Source of the DNA: Phytophthora hibernalis
Taxonomy: Eukaryota; Oomycota; Peronosporomycetes; Peronosporales; Peronosporaceae
Direction of reading: 5' to 3'
Assembly (NCBI GenBank): GCA_012656075.1
Contig: JAAKBF010000039.1
Span: 62,001 to 126,000 of the forward strand
DNA length: 64,000 nt
Under the pieces are notes generated by a model that was not told the DNA's origin, did no database searches, and saw only the letters and a list, made by a program, of their open reading frames with translations. Positions 44,470 through 55,369 of the stretch are shown here, piece after piece. A program made the position numbers and the translations under genes. Each line of letters opens with the position of its first letter. The first letter of the stretch is position 1.

Positions 44470-47400
44470 CTATTGAGTTGTGTTTTCAAGCAAGGACACG
44501 GTGGCTTCAAAAGCTAGTAGCTGGTCCGAGGAGAAAGCAGCCTGCGTTCGAAGCTTGGCCAAACGCTCAGGTCGCATGAATCCACGTTCGTCACTTTGCG
44601 ACGAAGCGTCGTAGCTCAGCAGGTGGTTCCAAATTGCCGGCGATGCCTCCGATACCAATGTTTGAGCGAAGTGCTGGCGTGCGAAGCTTAACGTACTGGT
44701 GTCGCCGGCAAACAGGTAGTCCACAATGTGGTGGACAGCGATAGAGTAGGCAAAAGCACCGCGTGCAGGGGATACTTGCTGCTCGCACACCGCCTGCTGC
44801 ATGAACTGAAGCAGCTTAGTATCGACGGAAGGCGATAGACCACCTTGGGTGCATCGCTTGAAGAGTTGAGCGCTGGAGACTTCGAACGGCGCGAGCGTAT
44901 GCAGCAGATGAGCTTCCTGAAGCTCTTTCCAGACGAACTTGCGTAACTCCAGAGGGAAGTCGCGTGTCAACAGCAGCGTCACACACTGCGCAAAGTGTGT
45001 GTTACCAAAGGAAGATGCCGTAAATTCAGCCATGAGCTTTTCGACGAAGGTCAGGACCTGCTGCTCATCCGACGAGACAGAACCCGAGAGAGACTTGCTG
45101 GGACCAGGTTCTGTTTCCTCCTGACCAGACTCAATGCTCTGGATGCGCTTAAGGTTCCGCAGGATTCCCTCGTAGAATAGCCTAGAGTCTCCTGACGAGC
45201 GCAGCATAGGCTGAACCAGCGTTGGAAGTAGTTGACGGAGAGCAGAGTCAACATGATCGTCGAAAAGCACATCACTGCCAGCGAAGAAGACGTGTACCAG
45301 ATGAAACAGCTTGTCTTCCGGGCGCAACTCTGCAATTGAAGAGATAGACGACATTTGCGGTGCCAATCGCTCGAACTCAAACACAAAGCGGCACGTAGCG
45401 CTGACGATCAGCTTCATCTCCTCACTCTGCGCACGCGTCGGGCCCACATCGGTCGATGGCTTACCATCGCGACTGTTATTGTATTCAATACGCGACAACG
45501 GACACACCATCCAGAAATTTGGCAGTGGGAGGTTGCTGGGAATATATGTCTGCTCCTCTTGAGGCAGGCGCAAATGACATGAAAACTTGTCAACAGTCGA
45601 TACACCAGCAAATATTTGCGCAGAGTGTGCTTCTTGGTCACTAGTAGCGTTCACAAGTGCCTGGTAGATGGGGATCAACACGCGACTCATGCGTGTTGCG
45701 TCAGCTTCCTCGCTGAACATGCCAAGAAGCTGCAGAATACTCTGGTGGAACAACACGCCAGCGAACAAGCGCGCGATCAAGAATTCCCCACCGCTACCAA
45801 GATGCTCCACAAGGATCAGGGCTTGATGGTACACCCTCTGCGCGAAATCTGTGTTGAAGCATGCAATATCTCTCTGGCCAGCAGGAACAAGCTCTCCCAA
45901 AAGGAGAGTGAGCTCACTTGCTTGAATTAAAGTTAGGCTGAACACAGCAGAAGATGAAGCAACAGCCGAAGTTGTCGCAGCAAGCAACGGTGCCTTAAGT
46001 TCACGTGAAAATATTTCCACAACCTCGACATCATCCATATCATCAGACAGTAAATTTTTACTGACAAGTTGTCGGTGGAAACGAACAATCGCCAGGAGCA
46101 GCTCACGTTTTGCCACCGAATCATTCAGACGAGGTAGGATTTCCCGTGTCACCTCATGAGACTGCACAGTCTTCAGCACTTCTACGAAGCTAGATGTTTC
46201 CAGGTTATACTTGGTAGCATGGGCACTTGCCGCAGCAAGAAATCTTAGTGTCGTTGACAAGAGAACAACATTCGTGACACTCGGCTCCAGCGCGCCCGAT
46301 AAAGAATGAATGCATCGAATAGCCTCGTCTTTCGCCGAATCCAAGAAGAACCCCAATTGATTGAAATAGTGTTGTGCCTCGTGAACAGCTCCAAGTCCAC
46401 AAAATGTTTCAAGCGCCGCAAACAACGCTGAATTCCGCGCAATTGAAACTGTGGAGGTATTCTGCATATACCCCGACAGCACAGAAAACAAGTATGCAAA
46501 GCAGTGGAAATCCAGACCATAGCTGAGGAGAATGCGCCAAATCCGGAGACTTTCCACTTGTATCTTGACAAAAAGCACGGCAGCTTCTTCATCTGCTTCA
46601 CCAGTAGGGATTTCTTCCAGAGCAAGGAAGCCCTTCGTGCTCTGAATCAGACCGCTGGAGATAAGAGCAGATGCTACGCTGCGCTGTCCCTGGCACAGCG
46701 CTCGCACAAGTTGCAAGGCCTTGAGTGTAAGTTGGAGCGACCGGGTATTGCCCTCTTGAAAGGTCAGGACTTGTTCGCTCTCGATGTACTGCTTCTGAAG
46801 TAGCTTCAGAAGTTTACCATTCGAGCTAATCTCGTGAGCAGCTCGTGGAGAATGGTGAGCCACCGCAATCAATATCTCCAGCATTTTTCGGTTGCATATT
46901 GATCCGGCAACTGAATCGTCTCAAGAATGTATCGCAAGCGTGACGCGATATCCATGCTGAGAAGTGCTTGTATCGGATCTAATGTCGCCAAATCTTCATC
47001 ACTGATACTAGATCCATCGTCAGCCTCACTGGTGTCAATGTAAACCACCTCCTCAACTTGATGAGATTTCCTCTGCGCTTCTGCTGCGACCCCGTTGCGA
47101 TGTAGGTGCACTTTAGGGGAAGGACGATAGTACCCTGTTTCAATTCCGATAGATAACTCTCCTCCAGTCCGCCATTTTCAGCTTCTACTGGCACAATAAA
47201 CGCGTGCAGTGCAGACACACCAGCGCTTAGTGCCGTGTAGTTCTGGTCATCCAGTACGATTCGCAGCGTGATCGCCATGTCATGAGGTAGCACTCGCGGT
47301 GCCACAGGAAGCGACGCTTGTGACTGCAACTGCCGCTTCCTCAGAACCTTAGCCAGGACAGAAAGCGCCATAGCACGCTGACTAGCGACAGAGCTTCGCG

Positions 47401-48286
47401 TGAGGTGCAATAGCTCCGGAACCGTGTACCCGGCGGCGTCCGGATCGTCGCCATGGTGGAAGAGGCCGGAGTGCACAGGCAGCTCGGCATCTGTGGCTTG
47501 CAGCACCTGTCCATCTAGATCAAACCGCTCGACCGTCGCATCTTCCGCCTGACGTTTCTTCTTGCTGCGAGCAGCTGTCCTCTTCCCTGACTTCTGCGTC
47601 CAATCCAGCTTGGCGCGCTCCTCGGGAGATAGCAGTTTGGTCTGCTCCTGCAGCTCCTCCTCCGTCTTCACAGCCGCCAGACTCTTAATCATCTCGTGCT
47701 TCTGCTCGTCGGCCTTCGTCTCCTGCTTCTGCTCTTCTTCCTTGACCACAGATACTCCCACCTTCACCTGCGTCTTCTTATTAACTACCTGGACCTGTTT
47801 CTTGCGTCGGTTCTTGAGCTTCTCCACCAGCTGCGGGTCCAGCGTCTGCAGCAGCTCCTGCTGCGCCTCCAGGATCTCCTGTGGGCTCATCTCCTGCAGC
47901 TTGGTGCGATTGGCCGCGTCAATGTCGCTGCTTTCCTTGTCCAGAGACTGCAGCACCTGCTCTGGAGCCTTCGCCTCGCGTCGTCTGCGGCCAAAGAGAC
48001 TTTGTCCTGGACCGCGTCTCTTCACAGCTGGGAAACCTGAAGCCTCGAGCTTATTGGACGTAAACTGGAAGCTCTGCTGACCTAGGGGAGGCACCTGACG
48101 CTCCACGACGCCTCTCAGCACCTGCGGAGCGGATTCTGATGCGTTTTCAGAGGTTTCAGACGCCGACACCTTGGGAGCAGCACCACGACGCGTCACTTTG
48201 GCGGCTGGGGTCTTCTTCTGGCTCAGGAACTGCTCCTGCTCGCGGAGGAGCAGCGCCAGCTCGGCGTCCATGTCGGGCGCACTCAT
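44470..48286 (-). CDS. RPAP1: RNA polymerase II-associated protein 1 (RPAP1)
   Basis: RPAP1 helps RNA polymerase II assembly and its interaction with Mediator. The start is ATG 48286 (MSAPDMDAELALLLRE). The N-terminal part has GQSLFGRRRREAKAPE and a Lys/Glu-rich linker, then the RPAP1_N-type region (MSPQEILEAQQELLQTLDPQL). The RPAP1 signature GLFHHGDDPDAAGYTVPELL followed by LTRSSVASQRAMALSVLAKV lies near 47,450-47,350. The frame breaks near 47,150 and at the T run 46885-46889 (A run in the gene), then continues as a helical, ARM-like C-terminal region of about 800 residues to 44470. Total is about 1,270 residues, normal for the family. It diverges from the HA-repeat gene with only 126 bp between starts. 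Confidence 0.85.
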
Positions 48287-48412
48287 TCCGATCAAAAAGT
48301 GAGGATTGATTGGCGGAAAATAAAATGCAGGTCTAGTACACCATATGTACGTGGCACACGTAATACATGTACGATACACTAGCTAAAGCACGAAAGCACT
48401 GGGCAGCTCGCC
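48287..48412. promoter_or_regulatory. 126-bp shared promoter between RPAP1 and the HA-repeat gene
   Basis: Two divergent starts are only 126 bp apart. On the RPAP1 strand it holds TCACTTTTTGATC and GCATTTTATTTTCCG, resembling oomycete Inr and flanking promoter elements. Co-regulation of the two genes is possible. Confidence 0.4.
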
Positions 48413-50122
48413 ATGGCCTCTCGGCGTCTGCTGCGTCTGCTGCCTCGCCGCGCGGGTCTCGCGCCCAGCTCATCACCTCTCCACGTCGCTCCTTGTCTGC
48501 AGATGTTCGACGCGCGTCTGTACCGCGTCTCGTCCTCCTCCAGCGCCAAAACCCGCCGCGAGTCGCCGGCCAAGGCTCTGAGTCAATTGGTGCAGGCTCT
48601 ACGCACGTTCCACCAATTGGAGCGGCACTTCGCCGTGCCCTTCAGCTTCGTAGTCCCCGCAACAGCCTCTGGCCTAGTGAACTGCATAGTTTGCCGCTCG
48701 GGATGAAGGTGCACAGGTTCATGCAGGCGCTGGCCAAAGAGGCGGCCTCAACTGTGCAGAGGACCAAGCAGGGCGCCGAGCAGCTGCAGGAGCTCCGAGC
48801 CATGGGCTTCCCGCTGCGTTCGTGGCAGGAATATCAGTTTCAAGAGGTATGTCTCCCGGCGCTACAAACGTACGCGGACCAGTACGGAGACCTGTTCGTG
48901 CCGCAGAAGTTCGTGGTGCCTGAAGCGGATGCGGACGAGGAGGAGCTCTGGCCCCGGGCCACGAGGGGATACAAACTGGGACTGGCCGTGGCCAAACTAC
49001 GGAAACAGGTGCAACAACAGAAACAGAGAGAGCAGCAGCTCAAGGAGAAGAAGAAACCGGCAAGCGACAAGAAGTCCACGTCCGTCTTGCCGCCCTTGCC
49101 AAAGGATCAGGTGGCTGCGCTCAATGCGCTCGGGTTTGTGTGGAGAGTTCGAGACACCAAGTGGTATCAGTTTTTCCTCCCCGGGATGCGTCGGTACAGG
49201 GAGCTGTATGGGACTGCAGACGTGCCGTTGGCGTTTACGATCCCTCCCCACGCTGAAGATTCGAGGTGGCCCAAGGTGCTGGAGGGATATATGCTGGGAC
49301 GACATGTGTACATGGTGCGCTCCGGGAAGTATGCGACGCAGGTTCGGGATAGCAGAGAGGTGCTGGATGCGCTCGGCTTCTCGTTTCGCCTCGTTGACAA
49401 GGTCTGGGGAGAAAGCATTTTCCTGCGCTCGTGGTCTTTTCAGTGCAGTATGGCCATTGCGACGTTTGCCAGGATTTTGTAGTGCCGTCCGAGAAACCTT
49501 GGCCCCATGATTCGTGGGGACTCAAGCTGGGAGACACGGTCAAGAACATCCGTCGAGGAGCGTATGATTCTCAAGTGCAAACCGCGCGCAAAGAGCTGGA
49601 CGCTTTTGGTTTCGTGTGGAATGCGCGCCATCGTGTAGAAAAGACTGTGCGCAGTGTGGTGATCCCAGCGCTGACCACCTATCGGCGACTGCATGGCAGC
49701 GATGCCCTTGTGACGACGGACTTCGTGGTACCCGATCGTGACCCCAACTGGCCTGTATTGACACGTGGATTTAAGCTTGGCCAGTGGATTACTCGTGTGC
49801 GATCGGGTCAGATAGCACTCTCGTCTAAATTGCGAGCTGAGCTGGATAACGTTGATTTGTGTGGCGCTCCAACGACCAGCGTTGGAATGAGGTTCTACTG
49901 CCAGCGTTCCGTGCTTACGCGGAGCTCCACGGCGGTACGTGTGCGTCAATGAGCACAAAGTTCTCGGTTCCTCCTGAGACGCCTTACCCTCGCGCATCCT
50001 GGGGTGTGAATCTAGGTGGCGCTCTGTGGCACATTCGCAATGGCGACTCATACGTGAACTGCGAAGACAAACAGCGCGAATTGCGAGCTCTCGGAATTCT
50101 GGCGGATGACGCCGTGGCATGA
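48413..50122 (+). CDS. Mitochondrial protein of six helicase-associated-like repeats
   Basis: The start ATG 48413 opens a mitochondrial presequence (MASRRLLRLLPRRAGLAP). The rest repeats a unit of roughly 80-110 residues at least six times: (F)xVPxxF.VP....WP....G..LG..v..iR.g....r....L..LGF.W...W....LPAL..Y. Clear copies are QKFVVPEADADEEELWP, LAFTIPPHAEDSRWP, QDFVVPSEKPWPHDSWG, TDFVVPDRDPNWP and TKFSVPPETPYPRASWG. The pattern resembles the helicase-associated (HA) domain multiplied in oomycetes, here without a helicase. Function is unknown; nucleic-acid binding in mitochondria is a guess. Frame breaks at the C run 48655-48658, at about 49,430 and about 49,855 are each followed by regular repeats. 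The frame opening at 48367 is not used. Confidence 0.65.
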
Positions 50123-50418
50123 AGCTAAGACTTCGCAGATTGGTGCTACCTGCAATAGTCTAGAGAAACTACCGCTGCTCACTGAATTGTTAACTCGCTA
50201 TTAGACTTTCGATACCGGTACGTAATACTTCAAGTACTATACATGTAGTAGTACTACAGTAGTACACTCTTTGATTTCCTCTTTTCCAAGATTGCACATG
50301 TTGATAAGGCTGCAAACTTTGTATTCCTACTGAGAGAATAAATATTGTTTTTTAGAATATTTAAATATTCCTATATTATTTTCGCAACCCCATCCCGCCA
50401 CGTCAGACAAAAGTAAAA
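50123..50418. other. AT-rich intergenic
   Basis: Nothing is seen apart from TAGTAGTACTACAGTAGTAC-like self-complementary repeats near 50,240-50,265. Confidence 0.45.
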
Positions 50419-51308
50419 ATGGCTCTTCGGCGAGAGGTCAAGTTCGCGCTCATCGTGCTCTCTCAGTTGCTGCTCTTCTGGCTCTTCCTGCTCTATGCGC
50501 CACTGCATAACGGTAGTCTGCTGAGTGATCATGTGCCCTCGAACGGGTTGCGTCGCTGCGTCTCCAGCGCCCACCGAGACCCGCGCTACGTGCGACGAGG
50601 CGTGTGCGTCACAACGCAGCAACGTCGAAGTGCGCTGGAAGACCTGGTGTACGATCTGAAGGTCCTACTGGAGAACGCCCATGTAGTCTATTGGATCGAC
50701 AGCGGCACCTTATTAGGGTGTACAGGGCTCGACAACTGGTGCCGTGGACTACAACGCCGATATAGGGGTCACCATGCTGGGAATGGAGTATCTCCGCACC
50801 ACGAATAAGGAGAAGTTGGAGGTGCCGGAAGGCTACGAGCTCACGGTGTTTAATAGCTCACTCTATGAGGCTGCAGACACGTCCACGTCCGTGTCCGCGA
50901 GGTTCGTGGACACAAAATTCGGATTCTACGCGAATATTTTCGCGTTTCGAGAGTTTGAAGGACTTTTAAGGACGATGTGAGGGCGGCAACGGCGCCGGAA
51001 GAGCAGGAGGATGTGGTAGGCAATGGGGTTGTGGTGGAGAAACTGATGGGACCCGAGCCGTCGGAGATCTGGCAGCGCTGTGTGCATTGCCCCGTGGTGG
51101 GGAGTACGAAGAGGACGACGCGCTTTTGACGGGGTCGAATGCGACGCAAGTCGAGAAGCACTTCCGTGTCCCGAGAGACTGGATCTTCCCTCTACGCATA
51201 TGCAAGTTGGAGCTGTTTGAGGTCATGTGTCCGGCGCAGTCAGCGCCGTACTTGATGTTCATCTTCGGAAACAAATTCCTAACACCGGAATTGTGGGAGT
51301 ACATGTAA
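50419..51308 (+). CDS. LicD/fukutin-like transferase, type II membrane protein
   Basis: LicD-family proteins transfer phosphocholine or sugar-phosphate groups to glycans. The start ATG 50419 is followed by a single signal anchor (LIVLSQLLLFWLFLLYA), placing the catalytic part in the secretory lumen. ALEDLVYDLKVLLENAHVV leads to YWIDSGTLLG, the family's first motif, and to DYNADIGVTMLG, the metal-binding D.D motif expected as WDYDxDiG. The region PRDWIFPLRICKLELFE...FGNKFLTPELWEYM is typical of the C-terminal part. Four single-base losses interrupt the reading (G run 50716-50718, GG 50746-50747, T run 50964-50967, C run 51090-51093), and all rejoin into sensible sequence. The gene is therefore probably intact in the organism. 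Confidence 0.75.
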
Positions 51309-51376
51309 AGTGAGTTCTATTACGAAGTACTTGGGTGGGTGAAAAGCGTATGCTGTGAGCTAAAGTTCGTCTCGCG

Positions 51377-52609
51377 CTACTTGAAATCTGTCATATGACT
51401 GTGAACTCGAGAAAACCTGGTGCCAGGGAGACGTTCCAGCTGGGTAAATAGTGTGCTGGAGAGGTGTGGAATGCTCAGCGACGTCGCTAGCAAGTACTGA
51501 GCGTTGAGAGTGATTGATTTCAGCAGCCTGTACAACAGAACCCAGGCTGCCTCCACTTCATCCAAATCTGCGAAGTGTTCGGTGGCTCCATTGGATACTT
51601 CTCGCAGCAGAATGTCGTACGCTGAAGGTTCATCTCCGAGTTCCCATGCAATCGCTTTTCGAGCATGCTCCAGTGTGTTCTTGTCGGCTTGCGTCGGGGT
51701 TATGACTCGATGATCACCCGTATGCAGATGCTCCCAACCGTTCGGGAGTTTGAGGTTTTCCAGTGCTTTACTAACGTCACAAGACCATTCGATTCTGTGA
51801 CTTTGGCGAGTGTCTGCATTCAGATCTTGCTGGATGATAACGGTGAAGCTGCATGGTTGACCACCCTGGTCTACAAAGACCCCGTCTCTGAAAGTTACAG
51901 TGATTGCCAATAATCTCGCCCCGGTGGCCTTCGCTGCTGCAAGGCGAAATGTGGTGTTTCTCCATTCATCCGACGAACTTGTGAGCTCTATCATCGCCGC
52001 AGTCGGTGTAAAGTGGTCACTTGTATCTAGACCTTGACCCATCTCGTCATTGTAATGCGTGGCATACTCGTTGTACTGTGCTATCAACATCGATCGTTGC
52101 TGACGATGTTGAAGTGGGGTCTTGAGTGCTTCAACAAATTTTAGCTGAGCATCGTGAAGACCACGAGTAAATTCAGCAGGCAACGTCGAGCTGGAGAAGA
52201 TTGCCGTGTCGAAGGATGGTGTCACCGCAAGGTTCAGAAGGAGTTGTAAATGGTTTACCATGACGTCGCGGATGATGCCGGCGCTGTAGCAGAGTTAGAG
52301 AATTAGTGAAGTGATGCTGAGTTAGCTCATTGCGCCATGTTTACCTGTCAAAGTAGTGTACCCGATTTTGCAGCGTTGCTGTTTCAGTCATCTCAACCTG
52401 CAGTTGCCCCAGTTACTTAGTTCCTCCGAAACGATTTTGAATACATCGTTGAGCGTGGCACGTACGTGGATATTGTCGATGTGTTTTGCGTTCCAGGTCG
52501 GATGCAAAGCGCCCGCATTAAGCGTGAAGTAGCTCCGAAGCGCATGCACTACAGGTTTGCCGGCATAGTGGTCCATGACATACAGCTCGTTTGTAGTATT
52601 TACTGGCAC
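51377..52609 (-). pseudogene. Glucose-6-phosphate-dehydrogenase-like C-terminal part, N-terminus missing
   Basis: G6PD makes NADPH from glucose-6-phosphate. The reading from 52,609 contains YVMDHYAGKPVVHALRS, matching the family's DHYLGK catalytic-site region with the Lys kept, then LHPTWNAKHIDNIHV. After a frame break at about 52,400 and a 61-nt intron (52284-52344) come AGIIRDVMVNHLQLLLNLAV (family: GIIRDVMQNHLLQ), ALKTPLQHRQQRSMLIAQY, HFTPTAAMIEL and NTTFRLAAAKATGARL (family: VPF.LRTGK; the Lys survives in altered context). The tail runs to 51377. The Rossmann part with GxxGDLA is absent; no candidate is seen up to the CRN gene at 52,965. It is either a truncated gene or a diverged paralogue. 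Its stop is 68 bp from that of the LicD gene. Confidence 0.65.
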
Positions 52610-52964
52610 ATTACACCGGCAGTTTTTTTCTTACCATTATTTTACAAGGAGAATAGGTTTCGAGCATTTCTAAGCGAGAGGAGCTATTTCTAACGATGCG
52701 ACAGCTCGACCAGCTGAGAGCGTGAGGAGACATCTGTTGCAGCTTAAGCGTCCGCACAACCTCTCGCTAATCGATATGAAACATCACACAGCGATTTTTC
52801 TTCGCGTAATTTACGGTCAAGGGTAAGGTTGTATTTTCGGGGAAATTCCCTCTTGGAGCCATTACCATTGGTCAGAATCTGCCGTGGCTTTTGACCAATA
52901 GTGACCCGCAACAGAAACAGAAACTTCATTTCTCCCAGTCGAGAATCTGCAGCCCCGAGGAAAG
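52610..52964. other. Intergenic before the CRN gene
   Basis: It should hold the N-terminal part of the G6PD-like gene if that were complete, but no NADP-binding motif is found on the minus strand. It contains the CRN promoter. Confidence 0.5.
52926..52932 (+). promoter_or_regulatory. Oomycete Inr-like element TCATTTC (CRN gene)
   Basis: It matches YCAYTYY, followed by TCCCAG, 39 bases before ATG 52965. This is the usual arrangement for expressed oomycete genes. Confidence 0.4.
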
Positions 52965-54351
52965 ATGGTGAAGCTCTTCTGTGCGATCGTTAATGTGAAG
53001 GGAAGCGCGTTCGAGGTGGACATCGACGAAGGTGCGTCGGTGTCCGCGTTGAAGGACGCGATCAAGACGAAGAAGTCAAACGACTTGAAGGATGTTGATG
53101 CGGACAGACTGCAGCTCTTTCTGGCGAAGACGGCGGACGGCACGTGGCTCTCGTCTCACTTGGAAGACGTGAAGAAGCTCAAGAAAGGGGAAAAGACTGC
53201 TCTAATCGAAGGGCTGACACACGAAGATAATGAACTTGATGGGGAGTTTGGCCTTGACGAGGTTCTCGAGGGGATGCCAGAACCGAAAACCAAGCAAATC
53301 CACGTGCTGGTGGTGGTTCCGGAGCGAGCACCACCCCAACCAAAATTGTGGCTTGTCACTGGATCCGTTGATAACGCGTTGAACACGAAAGGGATTCGCT
53401 GCAGAGTTTACCGTCTGGCAGGATTACGGCTTGGATGCTACGATCCTGCGCGCCGCACCCAGGACAAGGATGTCGCGTTTTGGTATGAAGACAAGACGTT
53501 GTGCATCCATATTCTGTTCAAGACAGGTGCGTCCATCTCGCCACTGCGTGATAGTGCTGCTTACGTTGACTAACTGTTTCGTTTACAGAAGAAGCTGCAT
53601 GGCTATTCGAAAATGACTTGAGGGAGGGTCCGCTAACGCTGGGCTCTCCGTTCTGTGGCCAAACGGTTATAACGAGAGTTACACAAGTTAAAGCTGTATC
53701 TACTGAACTACAGCGTGTCTTGTACACCGACTATGACCCACAAGAGTCGGATTCTCCGCAAAACACAATGTCATCCATATCGTTGACTACAAGCGTTTCG
53801 AATCTGGACTCCTCGACTAACGAGTTTCGTTACCAACGGATCGAACACGAGAAGTTCTTTCTTCCATACGGCAAGGCAGAAAGCTGCCGTTTGGTGTCGA
53901 GAAAGCAAAGCAGAGACCACAAACGAGAATTCGCCAAGTACGATCGTGACCCGAACAATCGGCTTGCTCTTTCTCGCGATATGCATGGTTGGTACGATGG
54001 TATGAGCATCGAGTTTCCCATCGTCAATATGCTCCCGGATCCGTTGACAAGAATCCATCTATTGGCAACAGACTCAAGGTATATAATATGTGCAGAGGTT
54101 TGTGTATGCAATTATTCTGACGTTTACGTGTGTAGGTGGAGGTGTTCGTGAAGGTTGTAGATACACAGTGCACAGATCGTGTTTTCAGTCGTTTGAAAGA
54201 AGGATCAACCAAGACCGACGATCCGCTCGTGATGAAGACGTTTGTTCACGTGGAGGATCCAGAAACGTTTTGTTTCTGTATGAGATGGAAGCATGATGAC
54301 AACGATAAGCTCCAGAGAAGCTTCTTTGATATGACTCCGGCGGTCGATTGA
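52965..54351 (+). CDS. Crinkler (CRN) family effector with HNH-like C-terminal region
   Basis: CRN proteins are modular oomycete effectors that enter host cells and mostly act in the nucleus. Three exons: 52965-53526, 53589-54097 and 54136-54351, with introns of 62 and 38 nt. The N-terminal ubiquitin-like header begins MVKLFCAIVNVKG and holds LQLFLAK (residues 49-55), the translocation-associated motif. The header ends in the conserved HVLVVVP near residue 109, where C-terminal modules are swapped. The C-terminal module (WLVTGSVDNALNTKGIRC onward) has a Cys/His-containing stretch AESCRLVSRKQSRDHKREF and DPNNRLALSRDMHGWYDG, which resembles an HNH nuclease core. The reading is unbroken, so the gene may be active. 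No classical signal peptide is seen, as is common for CRNs. The HNH assignment is my inference. Confidence 0.82.
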
Positions 54352-54414
54352 ATACAAATAATAAGTTGAGGTTCCAGGTGTGTCAAAAATAAATTAGTTT
54401 TTCATCCTGATAAA

Positions 54415-54423
54415 TATAAAGTT
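54415..54423 (+). promoter_or_regulatory. Element promoter-like motif TATAAAGTT
   Basis: It starts 23 bases before ATG 54438, the same arrangement as at 54668. Confidence 0.45.
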
Positions 54424-54437
54424 AGTAATATAGAAAG

Positions 54438-54635
54438 ATGGCGTACTCACCTGGGCAGTACCAAACTAACAAGGAGCGCATTAATGCAGCGCAGAAGCAC
54501 TACTACCAGCGCACGCGCGAAGCTCGTCTATCCTATCAAAAGGGGTATGATGATAAGAACAGAGAGCAGATTCGGGCTCGCAAGCGGAAGCACAGCAGCG
54601 AACTTAACGACAGTGAAAACGTACCTATCGAGTAA
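54438..54635 (+). CDS. Small basic protein of the element, unknown
   Basis: This 65-residue protein is rich in Lys, Arg, Gln, Tyr and Asn (for example YYQRTREARLSYQKGYDDK, RARKRKHSSE). It could bind DNA, or serve as a core protein, but no family is recognised. It has its own TATAAAGT-type motif 23 bases upstream and is the first gene of the element from the left end. Confidence 0.5.
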   Translation: MAYSPGQYQTNKERINAAQKHYYQRTREARLSYQKGYDDKNREQIRARKRKHSSELNDSENVPIE

Positions 54636-54667
54636 AATCGAACTTAACTGTTTTTTCTATTCTGATA

Positions 54668-54676
54668 TATAAAGTC
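54668..54676 (+). promoter_or_regulatory. Element promoter-like motif TATAAAGTC
   Basis: It starts 24 bases before ATG 54692. Confidence 0.45.
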
Positions 54677-54691
54677 AATACTATATAGCTA

Positions 54692-54847
54692 ATGAGAAAT
54701 ACACGTAAAATTTTACTCAAAGCGCTTGGGGACCTATCCCAATACCACTCCTCTGGATGGTACTGGAATACGTTAGAGGATAACGGAAAATGGATGCAAA
54801 TGGTAAGACCCAAATATATCCATGCCCTGCGTATCGTCCTAATGTAA
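54692..54847 (+). CDS. Possible 51-residue protein of the element
   Basis: A short reading MRNTRKILLKALGDLSQYHS to a TAA at 54845-54847, overlapping the start of the next gene in another frame. It is supported mainly by the TATAAAGTC motif at the same spacing as for the preceding gene and by its protein-like composition (Trp/Tyr-containing). That motif may instead serve the zinc-protein gene at 54790. Confidence 0.3.
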   Translation: MRNTRKILLKALGDLSQYHSSGWYWNTLEDNGKWMQMVRPKYIHALRIVLM

Positions 54848-55303
54848 ATTCGAGATGCTACTGTGATACCCCAATCAAGCGACACTTTCTAATAATAGAT
54901 AAAGATGATAATCATCATGTTATTGGTTCAGAGTGTGTAAAACTCTTTGGTGGGCACTACAAGGTATGTCTCGGTTGTCAAAAACGATACCGAGGTGGTT
55001 ATATATATTGCAAAGCCTGTCGAGACCGTGGTCTTACCTCATTTAGTGATGAAAAGCTACAGTTTGGGAAGTATAAAAAAGAAAGCCTATTTCACTATTA
55101 GGTGTGGATGATGGCTACATCCACTTCCTATTTGAGTGTGATAATGTATCGGAAGCTTCTAAACAGGATTTAGCCTACCACAAACAATTATTGGTACCGG
55201 TATGTACCACGACAAAACCCTTCAATGGATTAAGGCTAACGATATTGGATCTTATAACTGGCTTAAAACCTCCAACAAGTCATATGCCAATTATTTGAAT
55301 TAA
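54790..55303 (+). CDS. Zinc-binding protein of the element, with two frame breaks
   Basis: The 103-residue first part (ATG 54790) has Cys pairs CPCPAYRPNVNSRCYC-like at the start (YPCPAYRP, RCYCDTP), HHVIGSECVKLFGG, then CLGCQ and YCKAC, so one or two zinc ribbons are likely. This arrangement recalls small zinc proteins of large DNA viruses. Two shifts, at the A run near 55,077 and near 55,200, lead into DDGYIHFLFECDNVSEA and then WIKANDIGSYNWLKTS, ending at 55303. The continuation is protein-like throughout, so I read it as one gene of about 170 residues. Function is unknown. Confidence 0.5.
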
Positions 55304-55335
55304 TTAATTGCAGATTTTTTTGTAGAGGCCTAAGA

Positions 55336-55344
55336 TATAAAGTC
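55336..55344 (+). promoter_or_regulatory. Element promoter-like motif TATAAAGTC, first copy before the polymerase gene
   Basis: It lies 85 bases before the polymerase ATG at 55421. A second copy follows at 55370. Confidence 0.4.
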
Positions 55345-55369
55345 GATCCTGAGACAAGATCCAAAATAT

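Noticed and set aside
49440..50120. 226-codon minus-strand frame
   Set aside because: Antisense shadow of the HA-repeat gene; composition is not protein-like, while the plus strand shows regular repeats.
54352..54437. Exact terminal inverted repeat of the Polinton-like element
   Set aside because: The right end lies outside the window, so no repeat pair or target duplication can be shown.
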